64,000 nt of DNA, from the NCBI GenBank assembly GCA_031386985.1, contig JANNCV010000044.1, positions 372,001 through 436,000 of the forward strand, in the 5' to 3' direction. The translations under genes and the position numbers were made by a program. The notes under the pieces are model-generated. The model was given only the letters and a program-made list of their open reading frames with translations. It ran no database searches and was not told where the DNA came from. Positions 34,191-41,118 of this stretch are shown here, in pieces. Position 1 is the first letter of the stretch; each line of letters opens with the position of its first letter. The DNA comes from JANJUB01 sp031386985. Its GTDB lineage: Bacteria; Armatimonadota; Fimbriimonadia; Fimbriimonadales; Fimbriimonadaceae.

Positions 34191-35685
34191 CGGGATGCCA
34201 GTCGCCGGAAGCATTCATCCGGGAGCATAAGTCTTCATAAAGGGCCAGCCCCTTTTCTTTATCCAAGCACGAGATATGACCGCGCATTCCCGCGGTGGTG
34301 TAACCGATGTTTACCAACCCAAAAAGCCGGTCAATGGGATCGCTGCGCAACGTTACCGATTGCAACTTAGAATCGGGGATCAAGCCGGTTCGTAGCATGC
34401 TGAGCCCATCGCGAACCGCCAAAACGTCGCGAACGCGGCCATAACCACACACCCTTGATCGCCAAAAACCCAAGGCTGCTGAAAAGACAACTGCGAAGGC
34501 GAAGGTCCAGGCGTATTTCTGCCCCAACCCAACCACCAAACCCGTAGAAACCGCCAACCAAAACCAGCATGTAGCGATTGCAACCCTGAGTGCCATTTTC
34601 GGACTAGTGCGCTCAATTCTAAGCCGAACATAGTCGAACCCCGGCAAGACCATGTTAATACAAAGAGGCAACTCTTCCCGATCAACGATGGGCACGAATG
34701 CGCCCGTTACGGCGTTTCGGCCGTCGCCGTCTCGTTCCTCGCCCAGCTTCTGCCCCGCTGTCCTTACATGAACCTCCCAGAGGCCAACAAAGCGCCGAAT
34801 AAGACTTGATCGCAACTCTACGGTTTGCACTCGCCGAACAACGAGGGTGGTTCGATGCTCGTTGAGTAGACCAAAGGTTCGAATGAGCTTGCCTTGGTCC
34901 GCGATAATCTTAAAGCCATGCCAACGGATAACGGTACTTCCCATCGAAACGATCCAACCCAAAACGAGGATCGCAAAAGCGAGAAGACCACCTGCGACCC
35001 AAGTCTGCTGAGTCGCCTTCGCAGGATCAAAGGTGCCCAAAACTTTCTGGATCAGATCTTGGCTTTTGAAACCAAATCGCTCGGATTCGAACATGATGCC
35101 CAACACCGCCGCCGCCATGACGAGGGCGCGATTTTCGGTGGCGCCGGCCGTCAAGAGTTCCTGAAAGCTCGTTTTCCATATCGGGCGGGTATCAACCGGG
35201 GGCTGGAACTCAACTCCAGTCGTATTGGATGTTCCCCGTGAAAGTCGTCTGACGATCTCATCGGCATCTTCCGACGAAACATATTGCAGCCGCACCTCGG
35301 AGCCCTTTTCGTGGGCGCCCGTATCAATCTTGATTGCGGCCAAGCCCAATAGTTTCGGGATGAAATCTCGCTGAATATCTACCGATTGAATACGGTCTAA
35401 GGGAATTCGGCGATCTTGTTTTTGAAGCCAACCGCTTCGCAAGTAAAACTGATTATTTTCGACTCCAAATCGAGTGACCAGGTAGTTTACGAACAATCCC
35501 ACGATCGAAAGACCGCCGATTCCAATGATCATAAACTCGAAAACGTTGTTCTCGGCGGCAACCGGATCATTGAGATTCCGAACACGATTGAACACGACAA
35601 TGATAATGAGGATTGCGAACCGTTGCAGGGTGCTGATTAGCCCAACAACCATCGTTAGCGGGTGGATTCCACGCTCAAAGTTCAT
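34180..35685 (-). CDS. Membrane protein with bacterial PH domains (YdbT-like)
   Basis: A 501-aa protein with several membrane helices (about residues 15-30, 45-68, 200-215, 228-252, 360-380, 385-410). Bacterial PH (bPH2/DUF304) segments follow helix pairs: VENNQFYLRSGWLQKQDRRIPLDRIQSVDIQRDFIPKLLGLAAIKIDTG, FKIIADQGKLIRTFGLLNEHRTTLVVRRVQTVELRSSLIRRFVGLWEVHV and a third near residue 430. This matches YdbT of Bacillus. It overlaps the upstream single-domain partner by 11 bp. The pair is thought to act at the membrane, and the function is not settled. Confidence 0.88.
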   Translation of the reverse strand: MNFERGIHPLTMVVGLISTLQRFAILIIIVVFNRVRNLNDPVAAENNVFEFMIIGIGGLSIVGLFVNYLVTRFGVENNQFYLRSGWLQKQDRRIPLDRIQSVDIQRDFIPKLLGLAAIKIDTGAHEKGSEVRLQYVSSEDADEIVRRLSRGTSNTTGVEFQPPVDTRPIWKTSFQELLTAGATENRALVMAAAVLGIMFESERFGFKSQDLIQKVLGTFDPAKATQQTWVAGGLLAFAILVLGWIVSMGSTVIRWHGFKIIADQGKLIRTFGLLNEHRTTLVVRRVQTVELRSSLIRRFVGLWEVHVRTAGQKLGEERDGDGRNAVTGAFVPIVDREELPLCINMVLPGFDYVRLRIERTSPKMALRVAIATCWFWLAVSTGLVVGLGQKYAWTFAFAVVFSAALGFWRSRVCGYGRVRDVLAVRDGLSMLRTGLIPDSKLQSVTLRSDPIDRLFGLVNIGYTTAGMRGHISCLDKEKGLALYEDLCSRMNASGDWHPDGV

Positions 35686-36157
35686 CTTTGCCCAGCAGCT
35701 CCTTCCTCAATCGCTCCGCATCCAAGGTTGGAATCCCCGGAATCCGCGTGTGATCAGCGGCGGTATAAACGTGGAGTTCCGAGATCCCAAATCGGCGCTG
35801 CCAGGGTCCACTTGTCACATCAATATGCTGGATTCGCTGGCGAGGAATGCTCTTGGCCGATTTCCACATCACCCCATGCTCTACGCGAACCTCATCGGGC
35901 ATGATCCCAAATCGCCAGTTTCGATAGCCCGTCTCAACATACACCTGTCCCAGCAAGAAAACCACGAGCGCGAGGATCACACCAAGTAGCATGAACGGGA
36001 ACTTGAGCTGCCCCCCTTTTTCCGCGGCAAATCCACCCCCAACAAACAGAACCGCCCACACTAATCCGCCGATGAAGTTATTGATGCGCCAGAGCTTGCG
36101 AACATCGGGATGAAGCTGCCGCGCCAAATCGTGAGTGAGTGTTGTCATGCTAAGCAA
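35675..36157 (-). CDS. Membrane protein with bacterial PH domain (YdbS-like)
   Basis: A 160-aa partner of the next gene. It has two hydrophobic helices (about 29-47 and 55-73) followed by a PH domain: RNWRFGIMPDEVRVEHGVMWKSAKSIPRQRIQHIDVTSGPWQRRFGISELHVYTA. It is the YdbS counterpart of the YdbT-like protein; in Bacillus and other bacteria the two genes are adjacent. The 11-bp overlap indicates translational coupling. The two tandem pseudopilin-like genes lie upstream on the same strand but 30 bp away. Confidence 0.88.
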   Translation of the reverse strand: MLSMTTLTHDLARQLHPDVRKLWRINNFIGGLVWAVLFVGGGFAAEKGGQLKFPFMLLGVILALVVFLLGQVYVETGYRNWRFGIMPDEVRVEHGVMWKSAKSIPRQRIQHIDVTSGPWQRRFGISELHVYTAADHTRIPGIPTLDAERLRKELLGKDEL

Positions 36158-36187
36158 CTGAATGGTACCTAGCCCACCAAGCGTTGC

Positions 36188-36676
36188 TCACTTCACCGGA
36201 TCGCCGAGGCGAACGAATTTTGCGTGCGTGTCCAAGTAGCCGACGTGAGAGCCCTTTTTGTGTCGCCCGCTCCGAGCCGCGAGGTTGGCGACCACGCTCT
36301 TGCCAAGCGCATCGGTTTCGAAATACATGGCCGTGTGCTCCGGGTCTTTCTCTTTCGAGGCGTTGATCCCAACCACGCCAATCTTCAGTCCGTAGCCGTA
36401 GCGGGAAACAAATGGGCACCCCATCATGTCGCGGTTCTTTGTATAGGGAAGTAAGCTATCCATCCAATCTTCCAGCGGCATCCGATCATCGTTATCGCCG
36501 AGATAAAGGGCAGTGCCGGTGCCGATTTCCTTGATGTTGGACTTACAGGTAGTTAGGTAGGCCGGGTGCCCGGGGCGCGCAAATATTGGAACCAGAATCA
36601 ACCCGAGGCAGCCAAGAATCCCAAAGATAATCAGCACCTGAACCCTCCAACTGTTAGCCCAAGATGATTTCTGCAT
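36188..36676 (-). CDS. DUF1559-like pseudopilin-related protein, second of a tandem pair
   Basis: A 162-aa protein. An N-terminal membrane helix (VLIIFGILGCLGLILVPIFA) leads into CKSNIKEIGTGTALYLGDNDDRMPLEDWMDSLLPYTK, the region after the helix of DUF1559-like major pilins of Armatimonadota and Planctomycetota (usually PVFARAR...SNLKQIGLAxxxYxxDxD). The C-terminus GRHKKGSHVGYLDTHAKFVRLG matches the H-x9-DG tail. The classical prepilin cleavage site GFTLIE is missing. It is a paralogue of the neighbour upstream and abuts it directly. Confidence 0.8.
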   Translation of the reverse strand: MQKSSWANSWRVQVLIIFGILGCLGLILVPIFARPGHPAYLTTCKSNIKEIGTGTALYLGDNDDRMPLEDWMDSLLPYTKNRDMMGCPFVSRYGYGLKIGVVGINASKEKDPEHTAMYFETDALGKSVVANLAARSGRHKKGSHVGYLDTHAKFVRLGDPVK

Positions 36677-37177
36677 CTATTTCACCGGATCTCCTAACCG
36701 CACGAACTTTGCATGGCTATCCATGTAGCCAACCAGCGATCCCCCTTTATGTCGCCCGCTTCGCGCCGCCAGGTTGGCAACGATGCTCTTTCCCAATGCA
36801 TCGGTTTCGAAGAATACTGCCGTAGCCTGGGGTTCGGCAATGGTATGGATGTTGAGCCCGATCATGCCGATCTTCATCGCGTAACCGTAATGCTTTTCGG
36901 CTTTAACGATCTCCGGACACTCCATTGCTTCGCGGTTCCTAGTGTAGACAAAGAGCCCCTCCATCCAATTCTCCAACGGCATGCGATCATTACTGTCACT
37001 GCAATAGATGGCAGCCGCCGTGCCCATTTGCTTCATGTTGGAAGTGCAAGGGTCCCGGTAAACAGACCTGGGTTTGCGGGCAAAAGCTGAATATAGCATG
37101 GTCGCTACAGCCGTGATAATCGCCAAACTGGCGACAATCGTTACCTCCCGTTCAGGCAGCCGAGACGACTTCTGCAT
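36677..37177 (-). CDS. DUF1559-like pseudopilin-related protein, first of a tandem pair
   Basis: A 166-aa paralogue of the following gene, with the same design. A helix (TIVASLAIITAVATMLYSAFA) is followed by CTSNMKQMGTAAAIYCSDSNDRMPLENWMEGLFVYT and the tail GRHKGGSLVGYMDSHAKFVRLGDPVK, whose last ten residues are almost identical in both copies. It has no GFTLIE site, so processing by prepilin peptidase is doubtful and it may stay as a membrane-anchored protein. TATAAT lies 7 nt before the ATG. Confidence 0.8.
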   Translation of the reverse strand: MQKSSRLPEREVTIVASLAIITAVATMLYSAFARKPRSVYRDPCTSNMKQMGTAAAIYCSDSNDRMPLENWMEGLFVYTRNREAMECPEIVKAEKHYGYAMKIGMIGLNIHTIAEPQATAVFFETDALGKSIVANLAARSGRHKGGSLVGYMDSHAKFVRLGDPVK

Positions 37178-37184
37178 GGATCGT

Positions 37185-37190
37185 ATTATA
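37185..37190 (-). promoter_or_regulatory. Predicted -10 box (TATAAT) of the pseudopilin pair
   Basis: TATAAT lies 7 nt before the ATG at 37177. The remaining gap to galK (37191-37418) holds only weak inverted repeats, such as CCCC-6-GGGG near 37368, and no gene. Confidence 0.6.
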
Positions 37191-37418
37191 CGGCACTAAA
37201 CATTCGCAACCCGGCTGTCGGCATCGGACCACATCCGTATTGGCTCCAGCGAACGGCGCGAACACGACAAACCTACCGGCCAAACGGGCAGACCTCGTCT
37301 GGGTGCGAAAAAGGCGGACCTGGACTTGGGATATCGCTGCGCTCAACCCCCGGCTGTACAGCGTGACCCCCTCGGTGGGGTAGCTTTTCAACAGCCCCCC
37401 TCTGGAGTCACCATAACA

Positions 37419-38534
37419 TTGAACGCAACTCAAATCAAATCCCTGTTTTTCCAACACTTCGGCGAAGATCCCGATCTTGTGGTTCGGGCGCCGGGGCGGG
37501 TTAATCTTATCGGCGAACACACGGACTACAATGACGGGATTGTTTTCCCCGCCGCTATCAACCGGTATGTTTGGCTGGCCGTTCGGAAGGTCTCGGGAAT
37601 TTCTATGCTCACGTCTCACGAGCTCGGCCCGGGCGAGTCTTTCGATGCTAGCGCCCCCCGTATCGGTGTTAGAGGCTGGGCCGCTTACCCGGCCGGGATG
37701 GCCCAGGCTATGGGCGGCGGCTCAAACTTGGAGGGTTATGTTTGGAGCGACATCCCGGTTGCTTCTGGAGTGAGTAGCAGCGCCGCGTTAGAGCTAGCTT
37801 TTGGAACGGCCTGGAACCACTTGGATCAGCGGGGATTCACCGCTCCCCAGCTTGCCCGGTTCGGGCAGAACTGCGAAAATAATTACGTAGGCGTGAATTG
37901 CGGCCTCATGGATCAAATGGCCTCCGCTTGCGGGAAGGCGGGCCATGCCATGCTCTACGACATTCGCGCGGATTCGATTCGCTATGCCCCTGTTCCAGCG
38001 GACCTCCAGATTGTCCTGTGTGATACAACTAAATCACGCGAGTTGGCGGCCTCAAAATACAATGAGAGGCGAGCCGAATGCGAGGAAGCGTGTCGGTTTT
38101 TGGGAGTCAAGTCATTACGAGATGCAAGTTTCCAAGATCTACCTCGAAGTGATACTTCCGAGGTCTGGCTCCGGCGCGCGCGCCACGTACTTTCCGAGAA
38201 TGCCCGATGCGAGGCCTTTGCCGATGCCCTTGCGCGCTCGTCGTTTGATGAAATTGGTGAACTGATGAAGGCGAGCCATGTGAGCTTGCAGCAAGATTAT
38301 CAGGTTACGAGTTTTGAACTAGATGAAATGGCTAAAGCTGCTTGGAACTCACCGGGATGCGTCGGGGCACGGATGACGGGGGCGGGGTTTGGCGGGGCAT
38401 GCGTTGCGCTGGTCGCAACGAATCAACTAAGCGGATTTATTGAACAATGCGCCCAAACCTATGAAAAGGCAACCGGGATAAAGGGCAATTTTTGGGTTTG
38501 CGAAGCAGCAGGGGGCGCGCTAGTTATCGAGTGA
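37419..38534 (+). CDS. galK: Galactokinase
   Basis: About 371 aa, GHMP kinase family. The galactokinase signature GRVNLIGEHTDYNDGIVFPAAI is followed by ATP-binding VASGVSSSAALELA, the catalytic-Asp region NCGLMDQMASACGKAGHAMLYD and the last GHMP motif ARMTGAGFGGACVALV. It phosphorylates galactose for the Leloir pathway; no galT or galE is nearby. TTG 37419 is the preferred start, because GGAG lies 11 nt before it and the conserved region begins soon after; an in-frame codon at 37326 would add 31 unlikely residues. It overlaps lepB by 11 bp. Confidence 0.94.
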   Translation: MNATQIKSLFFQHFGEDPDLVVRAPGRVNLIGEHTDYNDGIVFPAAINRYVWLAVRKVSGISMLTSHELGPGESFDASAPRIGVRGWAAYPAGMAQAMGGGSNLEGYVWSDIPVASGVSSSAALELAFGTAWNHLDQRGFTAPQLARFGQNCENNYVGVNCGLMDQMASACGKAGHAMLYDIRADSIRYAPVPADLQIVLCDTTKSRELAASKYNERRAECEEACRFLGVKSLRDASFQDLPRSDTSEVWLRRARHVLSENARCEAFADALARSSFDEIGELMKASHVSLQQDYQVTSFELDEMAKAAWNSPGCVGARMTGAGFGGACVALVATNQLSGFIEQCAQTYEKATGIKGNFWVCEAAGGALVIE

Positions 38535-39357
38535 TTCGCCAACGCTTCGGCGGCCACCAAACGGCTTCCGAGCGGCCGATGACATCGGCTCGCGGGACGA
38601 GTCCCCAGTAGCGACCATCCATTGAATTTCCGCGATTGTCGCCAAAGCAAAGGATAAACCCTTTGGGAACGGGGGCGGGCGGCAACTTTCTTAGTGCCTC
38701 TGCTTCCTCAAGACTTTCCGCGATGAAAGGCATGCGGGTTCCAAAATTCTCACCATTTACGCTCCCTTGGATGAGGTTTACAGGATAGTATTTGCCTTTG
38801 TAATACACCAATTTGAAGTCGCCGGGTGAATCCATCTTTGTAAATGGCTCGGCGGCTAGTTGGCCGTCTCGATAGAGCTTCCCGCCGCGAATTTCAATCA
38901 CATTCCCCGGCACGCCCACACAACGCTTGATGAAATCCGCATTGACTTGACCGTCGGGACCGATTTGATCCGGATTGCAGGCGATTGCGGGCGGACGAAA
39001 AACAACGATGTCATTCGGTTTGGGGTCTCCGATTCGATAGATAAACTTGTTTGCGACAATGAAATCGTTGATCTGGAGGGTGTCCAGCATTGAGCCGGAC
39101 GGAATGCGGAACGCCTGAAGCGCGAAGGGGCGAATCAACAGAAAAACAAAAATGCCCGCATAAATAATCGCGTCGAAAAGCTCGTTGAAGATCCGAGCGG
39201 CTTTGTAAGCACCGCCAATTTTATGCTTGGGCGGGATTTTCGCGAGATAGGGGGCGAGGGCCAGGCGCAAAACCGTGCAAACGCTGACGAGCATAATGAT
39301 CTGGCTCAGCGGAGTGCGGGCCAAGGCATCAATGCGCTCGGGAGTAAACCAACCCAC
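38524..39357 (-). CDS. lepB: Signal peptidase I
   Basis: A 277-aa protein with two or more N-terminal membrane helices. The catalytic Ser is in FRIPSGSMLDTLQINDFIVANKF and the general-base Lys in FIKRCVGVPGN. The C-terminal box is FGDNRGNSMDGRYWGLVPRADVIG. It removes signal peptides from Sec-exported proteins at the outer face of the inner membrane. The start is GTG, 3 bp after rplS, as part of the trmD-rplS-lepB order common in bacteria. It overlaps galK by 11 bp at the 3' end. Confidence 0.95.
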   Translation of the reverse strand: MGWFTPERIDALARTPLSQIIMLVSVCTVLRLALAPYLAKIPPKHKIGGAYKAARIFNELFDAIIYAGIFVFLLIRPFALQAFRIPSGSMLDTLQINDFIVANKFIYRIGDPKPNDIVVFRPPAIACNPDQIGPDGQVNADFIKRCVGVPGNVIEIRGGKLYRDGQLAAEPFTKMDSPGDFKLVYYKGKYYPVNLIQGSVNGENFGTRMPFIAESLEEAEALRKLPPAPVPKGFILCFGDNRGNSMDGRYWGLVPRADVIGRSEAVWWPPKRWRITR

Positions 39358-39360
39358 GGT

Positions 39361-39711
39361 TTAGCGTCGCTCGCGGATTCTCGCGGCCTTTCCGATTTTG
39401 TCACGCAGGTAGTAAAGCTTTGCCCGTCGAACAACTCCGTGCCGAACAACTTCAAACTTCGCAATCATCGGGGAATGAACGGGGAATGTTCTTTCAACTC
39501 CCACGCCGCTACTAATCTTTCGAAGCGTAATCGTTCGACCGATGCCGCCGTTCTTTATCGCAATCAAAACGCCTTCAAAAATCTGAACTCGCTCTTTGCC
39601 GCCTTCACGAACCTTGGCGTGGGCGCGCACAGTGTCGCCGGGTCGAAACTCCGGCAAATCGGTCTTCATGCATTCTTTTGCAACACTTTCTAAAATCGCG
39701 CCTTTATTCAT
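39361..39711 (-). CDS. rplS: 50S ribosomal protein L19
   Basis: About 116 aa, normal L19 length. Family segments are LPEFRPGDTVRAHAKVREGGKERVQIFEGVLIA, then GIGRTITLRKISSGVGVERTFPVHSPMIAKFEVVRHGVVRRAKLYYLRD. It binds 23S rRNA at the subunit interface. ATG 39711 is chosen because the sequence then matches L19 from residue 1; the frame extends to 39744 without support. It lies 49 bp after trmD and 3 bp before lepB, in one likely transcript. Confidence 0.96.
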   Translation of the reverse strand: MNKGAILESVAKECMKTDLPEFRPGDTVRAHAKVREGGKERVQIFEGVLIAIKNGGIGRTITLRKISSGVGVERTFPVHSPMIAKFEVVRHGVVRRAKLYYLRDKIGKAARIRERR

Positions 39712-39759
39712 TGATCCAAATCCTGAACACGCAGAAAAGCCCATCGGGTTCCCGCGAGG

Positions 39760-40602
39760 TTAAGATGATAGCAGATTTACGTCGTTTTTGTCTAGCCGGG
39801 CCCTCGCCAATAGGTCGGGGCGATGGTTTAGTGTTAACTTTAGGGACTGCCGCCGCTTCCATTTTGCGATCGCGCCATGATCGCCCTTCGTCAGAATTTC
39901 TGGAACAGCAAGGTCTTGCCAAACCTCGGGACGAGTGAATTGAGGTGCGCTCAGCAACCCATCGCCAAAACTATCAATCTCCAAACTTTCCGGTGATCCG
40001 AGCACGCCGGGGATGTTTCGGCAAATCGCATCGGCAATCACCAGCGCTGCAAATTCTCCACCGGAGAGAATGTAATCGCCGATGCTGAGCTTTTCTGCTT
40101 GCCAATGGGTCGCAATCCGGTCATCAATTCCTTCGTAGTGTCCGCAAAGAATGGTTAAAGGAACCCCCTCCCTAGCGCCAGCTGGGGAGGGGGCAGCGCG
40201 CGGGGTTCCGGGTGATTCGCAGTCCGGGACCCGCTTTGAAGGGTCCGGGTAACCCCTCCCCAACCCCTCCCCACCTTCGGTAGGGAGGGGCTTTTTTGCG
40301 AGCGCCAGCGCTCGCTCTTGAGTGAACAAAGTCCCCGTTGGATCAGGCATCAAAATCACGCTCGCCCCCGGAACCAAGCCGAGGGATAAAAGAGCGGCAT
40401 GAATCGGCTCGGGCTTCATCACCATCCCGGGCCCTCCGCCGTAGGGCGTATCGTCTACCGTACGGTGTTTATCGGTAGTGAAATCTCGTGGGTTTACGGC
40501 AACGAATTCAAGCAAGCCTTTTTCAGCGCCTCTTCCCAAAATGCTGTGCGCGAGCGCGCCTAGTATTTGATCCGAGAAAAGGGTCACGAAATTGATTCGC
40601 AT
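39760..40602 (-). CDS. trmD: tRNA (guanine-37-N1) methyltransferase with an in-frame palindromic insertion
   Basis: A 280-aa SPOUT methyltransferase. Family motifs are HRTVDDTPYGGGPGMVMKPEPI, LCGHYEGIDDRI, SIGDYILSGGEFAALVIADA and IPGVLGSPESLEIDSFGDGLL. It methylates G37 of tRNAs and prevents +1 frameshifting. Residues ~104-147 (KPLPTEGGEGLGRGY, then PSKRVPDCESPGTP) have no equivalent in E. coli TrmD and interrupt the segment between the ERALALA helix and the SAM-site strand. The insert is encoded by a GC-rich, three-hairpin element at 40162-40293. The C-terminal tail is shorter than in E. coli. Confidence 0.94.
   Translation of the reverse strand: MRINFVTLFSDQILGALAHSILGRGAEKGLLEFVAVNPRDFTTDKHRTVDDTPYGGGPGMVMKPEPIHAALLSLGLVPGASVILMPDPTGTLFTQERALALAKKPLPTEGGEGLGRGYPDPSKRVPDCESPGTPRAAPSPAGAREGVPLTILCGHYEGIDDRIATHWQAEKLSIGDYILSGGEFAALVIADAICRNIPGVLGSPESLEIDSFGDGLLSAPQFTRPEVWQDLAVPEILTKGDHGAIAKWKRRQSLKLTLNHRPDLLARARLDKNDVNLLSS
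40162..40293. repeat. Three-hairpin palindromic element inside trmD
   Basis: Hairpin 1 pairs CCCCCTCCC (40164-40172) with GGGAGGGGG (40185-40193). Hairpin 2 pairs CCGGGACCC (40224-40232) with GGGTCCGG (from 40241), one G bulged. Hairpin 3 pairs CCCCTCCC (40264-40271) with GGGAGGGG (40283-40290). A direct repeat CCCCTCCC also begins at 40253. The outer arms of hairpins 1 and 3 can also pair with each other. Its length keeps the trmD frame open (about 44 codons). Confidence 0.85.
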
Positions 40603-40640
40603 GCATTATTGTGGCTTGCATCAAGGAGTAAGCTCTAGCC

Positions 40641-41108
40641 ATGGCTTATTGGCTGATGAAATCCGAACCCGATGTTTACGGCATTGATCACCTTGAACGC
40701 GAGGGCATGAACATGTGGGAGGGATGCCGGAATTACACCGTGCGCAACTTCATTCGCGATCAAATGCAGATTGGCGATATGGCTTTCTTTCATCACTCTA
40801 ATTCCGATCCAAGCGGCATTATTGGCACCATGGAGATCATCAGCGAGCCCTATCCCGATCCTACCCAATGGGATCCCGAATCCCATTATTACGACCCGAA
40901 AAGCCCGAAAGACAGTCCGCGTTGGTTTGTTCGAGATGTGAAGTTTGTATCAAAGTTTTCGCGGGTAATCTCACTGGCGGAGCTAAGAAGCACACCTGGA
41001 CTAGAGGAAATGTGGGTATGCCGGAAGGGCCAGCGACTTAGCATCATGCCGGTTGAGCCCGAGGAATGGGCGATTGTGATGAAACTGAGTCTCAAAAATT
41101 CCGCGTAG
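40641..41108 (+). CDS. EVE-domain protein
   Basis: A 155-aa protein. The family start YWLMKSEPDVYGIDHL and WEGCRNYTVRNFIRDQMQIGDMAFFHHSN are typical of the EVE (thymocyte-nuclear-protein-1 / YTH-related) fold, followed by GIIGTMEIISEPYPD and WFVRDVKFVSKF. EVE domains bind modified bases in nucleic acids (such as methylcytosine). No restriction or defence genes are nearby, so this looks like the housekeeping single-domain type found in many bacteria. AAGGAG lies about 15 nt before the ATG, and a TAAGCT box also lies 6 nt before it, so the mode of initiation is uncertain. Confidence 0.9.
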   Translation: MAYWLMKSEPDVYGIDHLEREGMNMWEGCRNYTVRNFIRDQMQIGDMAFFHHSNSDPSGIIGTMEIISEPYPDPTQWDPESHYYDPKSPKDSPRWFVRDVKFVSKFSRVISLAELRSTPGLEEMWVCRKGQRLSIMPVEPEEWAIVMKLSLKNSA

Positions 41109-41111
41109 AAT
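41106..41111 (+). promoter_or_regulatory. Predicted -10 box (TAGAAT) of the tricorn-like gene
   Basis: TAGAAT lies 7 nt before ATG 41119. The last two bases of the box form part of the alternative ATG at 41110, which is therefore unlikely to be the start. Confidence 0.55.
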
Positions 41112-41118
41112 GTTGGGT

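Noticed and set aside
37191..37418. Small gene or RNA between pseudopilin and galK genes
   Set aside because: An open minus-strand frame continues across, but it has no start signal and no recognisable protein; inverted repeats there are short.
40641..41108. Defence island around the EVE-domain gene
   Set aside because: EVE domains occur in defence systems, but neighbours are trmD, rplS, lepB and a protease; nothing resembles restriction or abortive infection.
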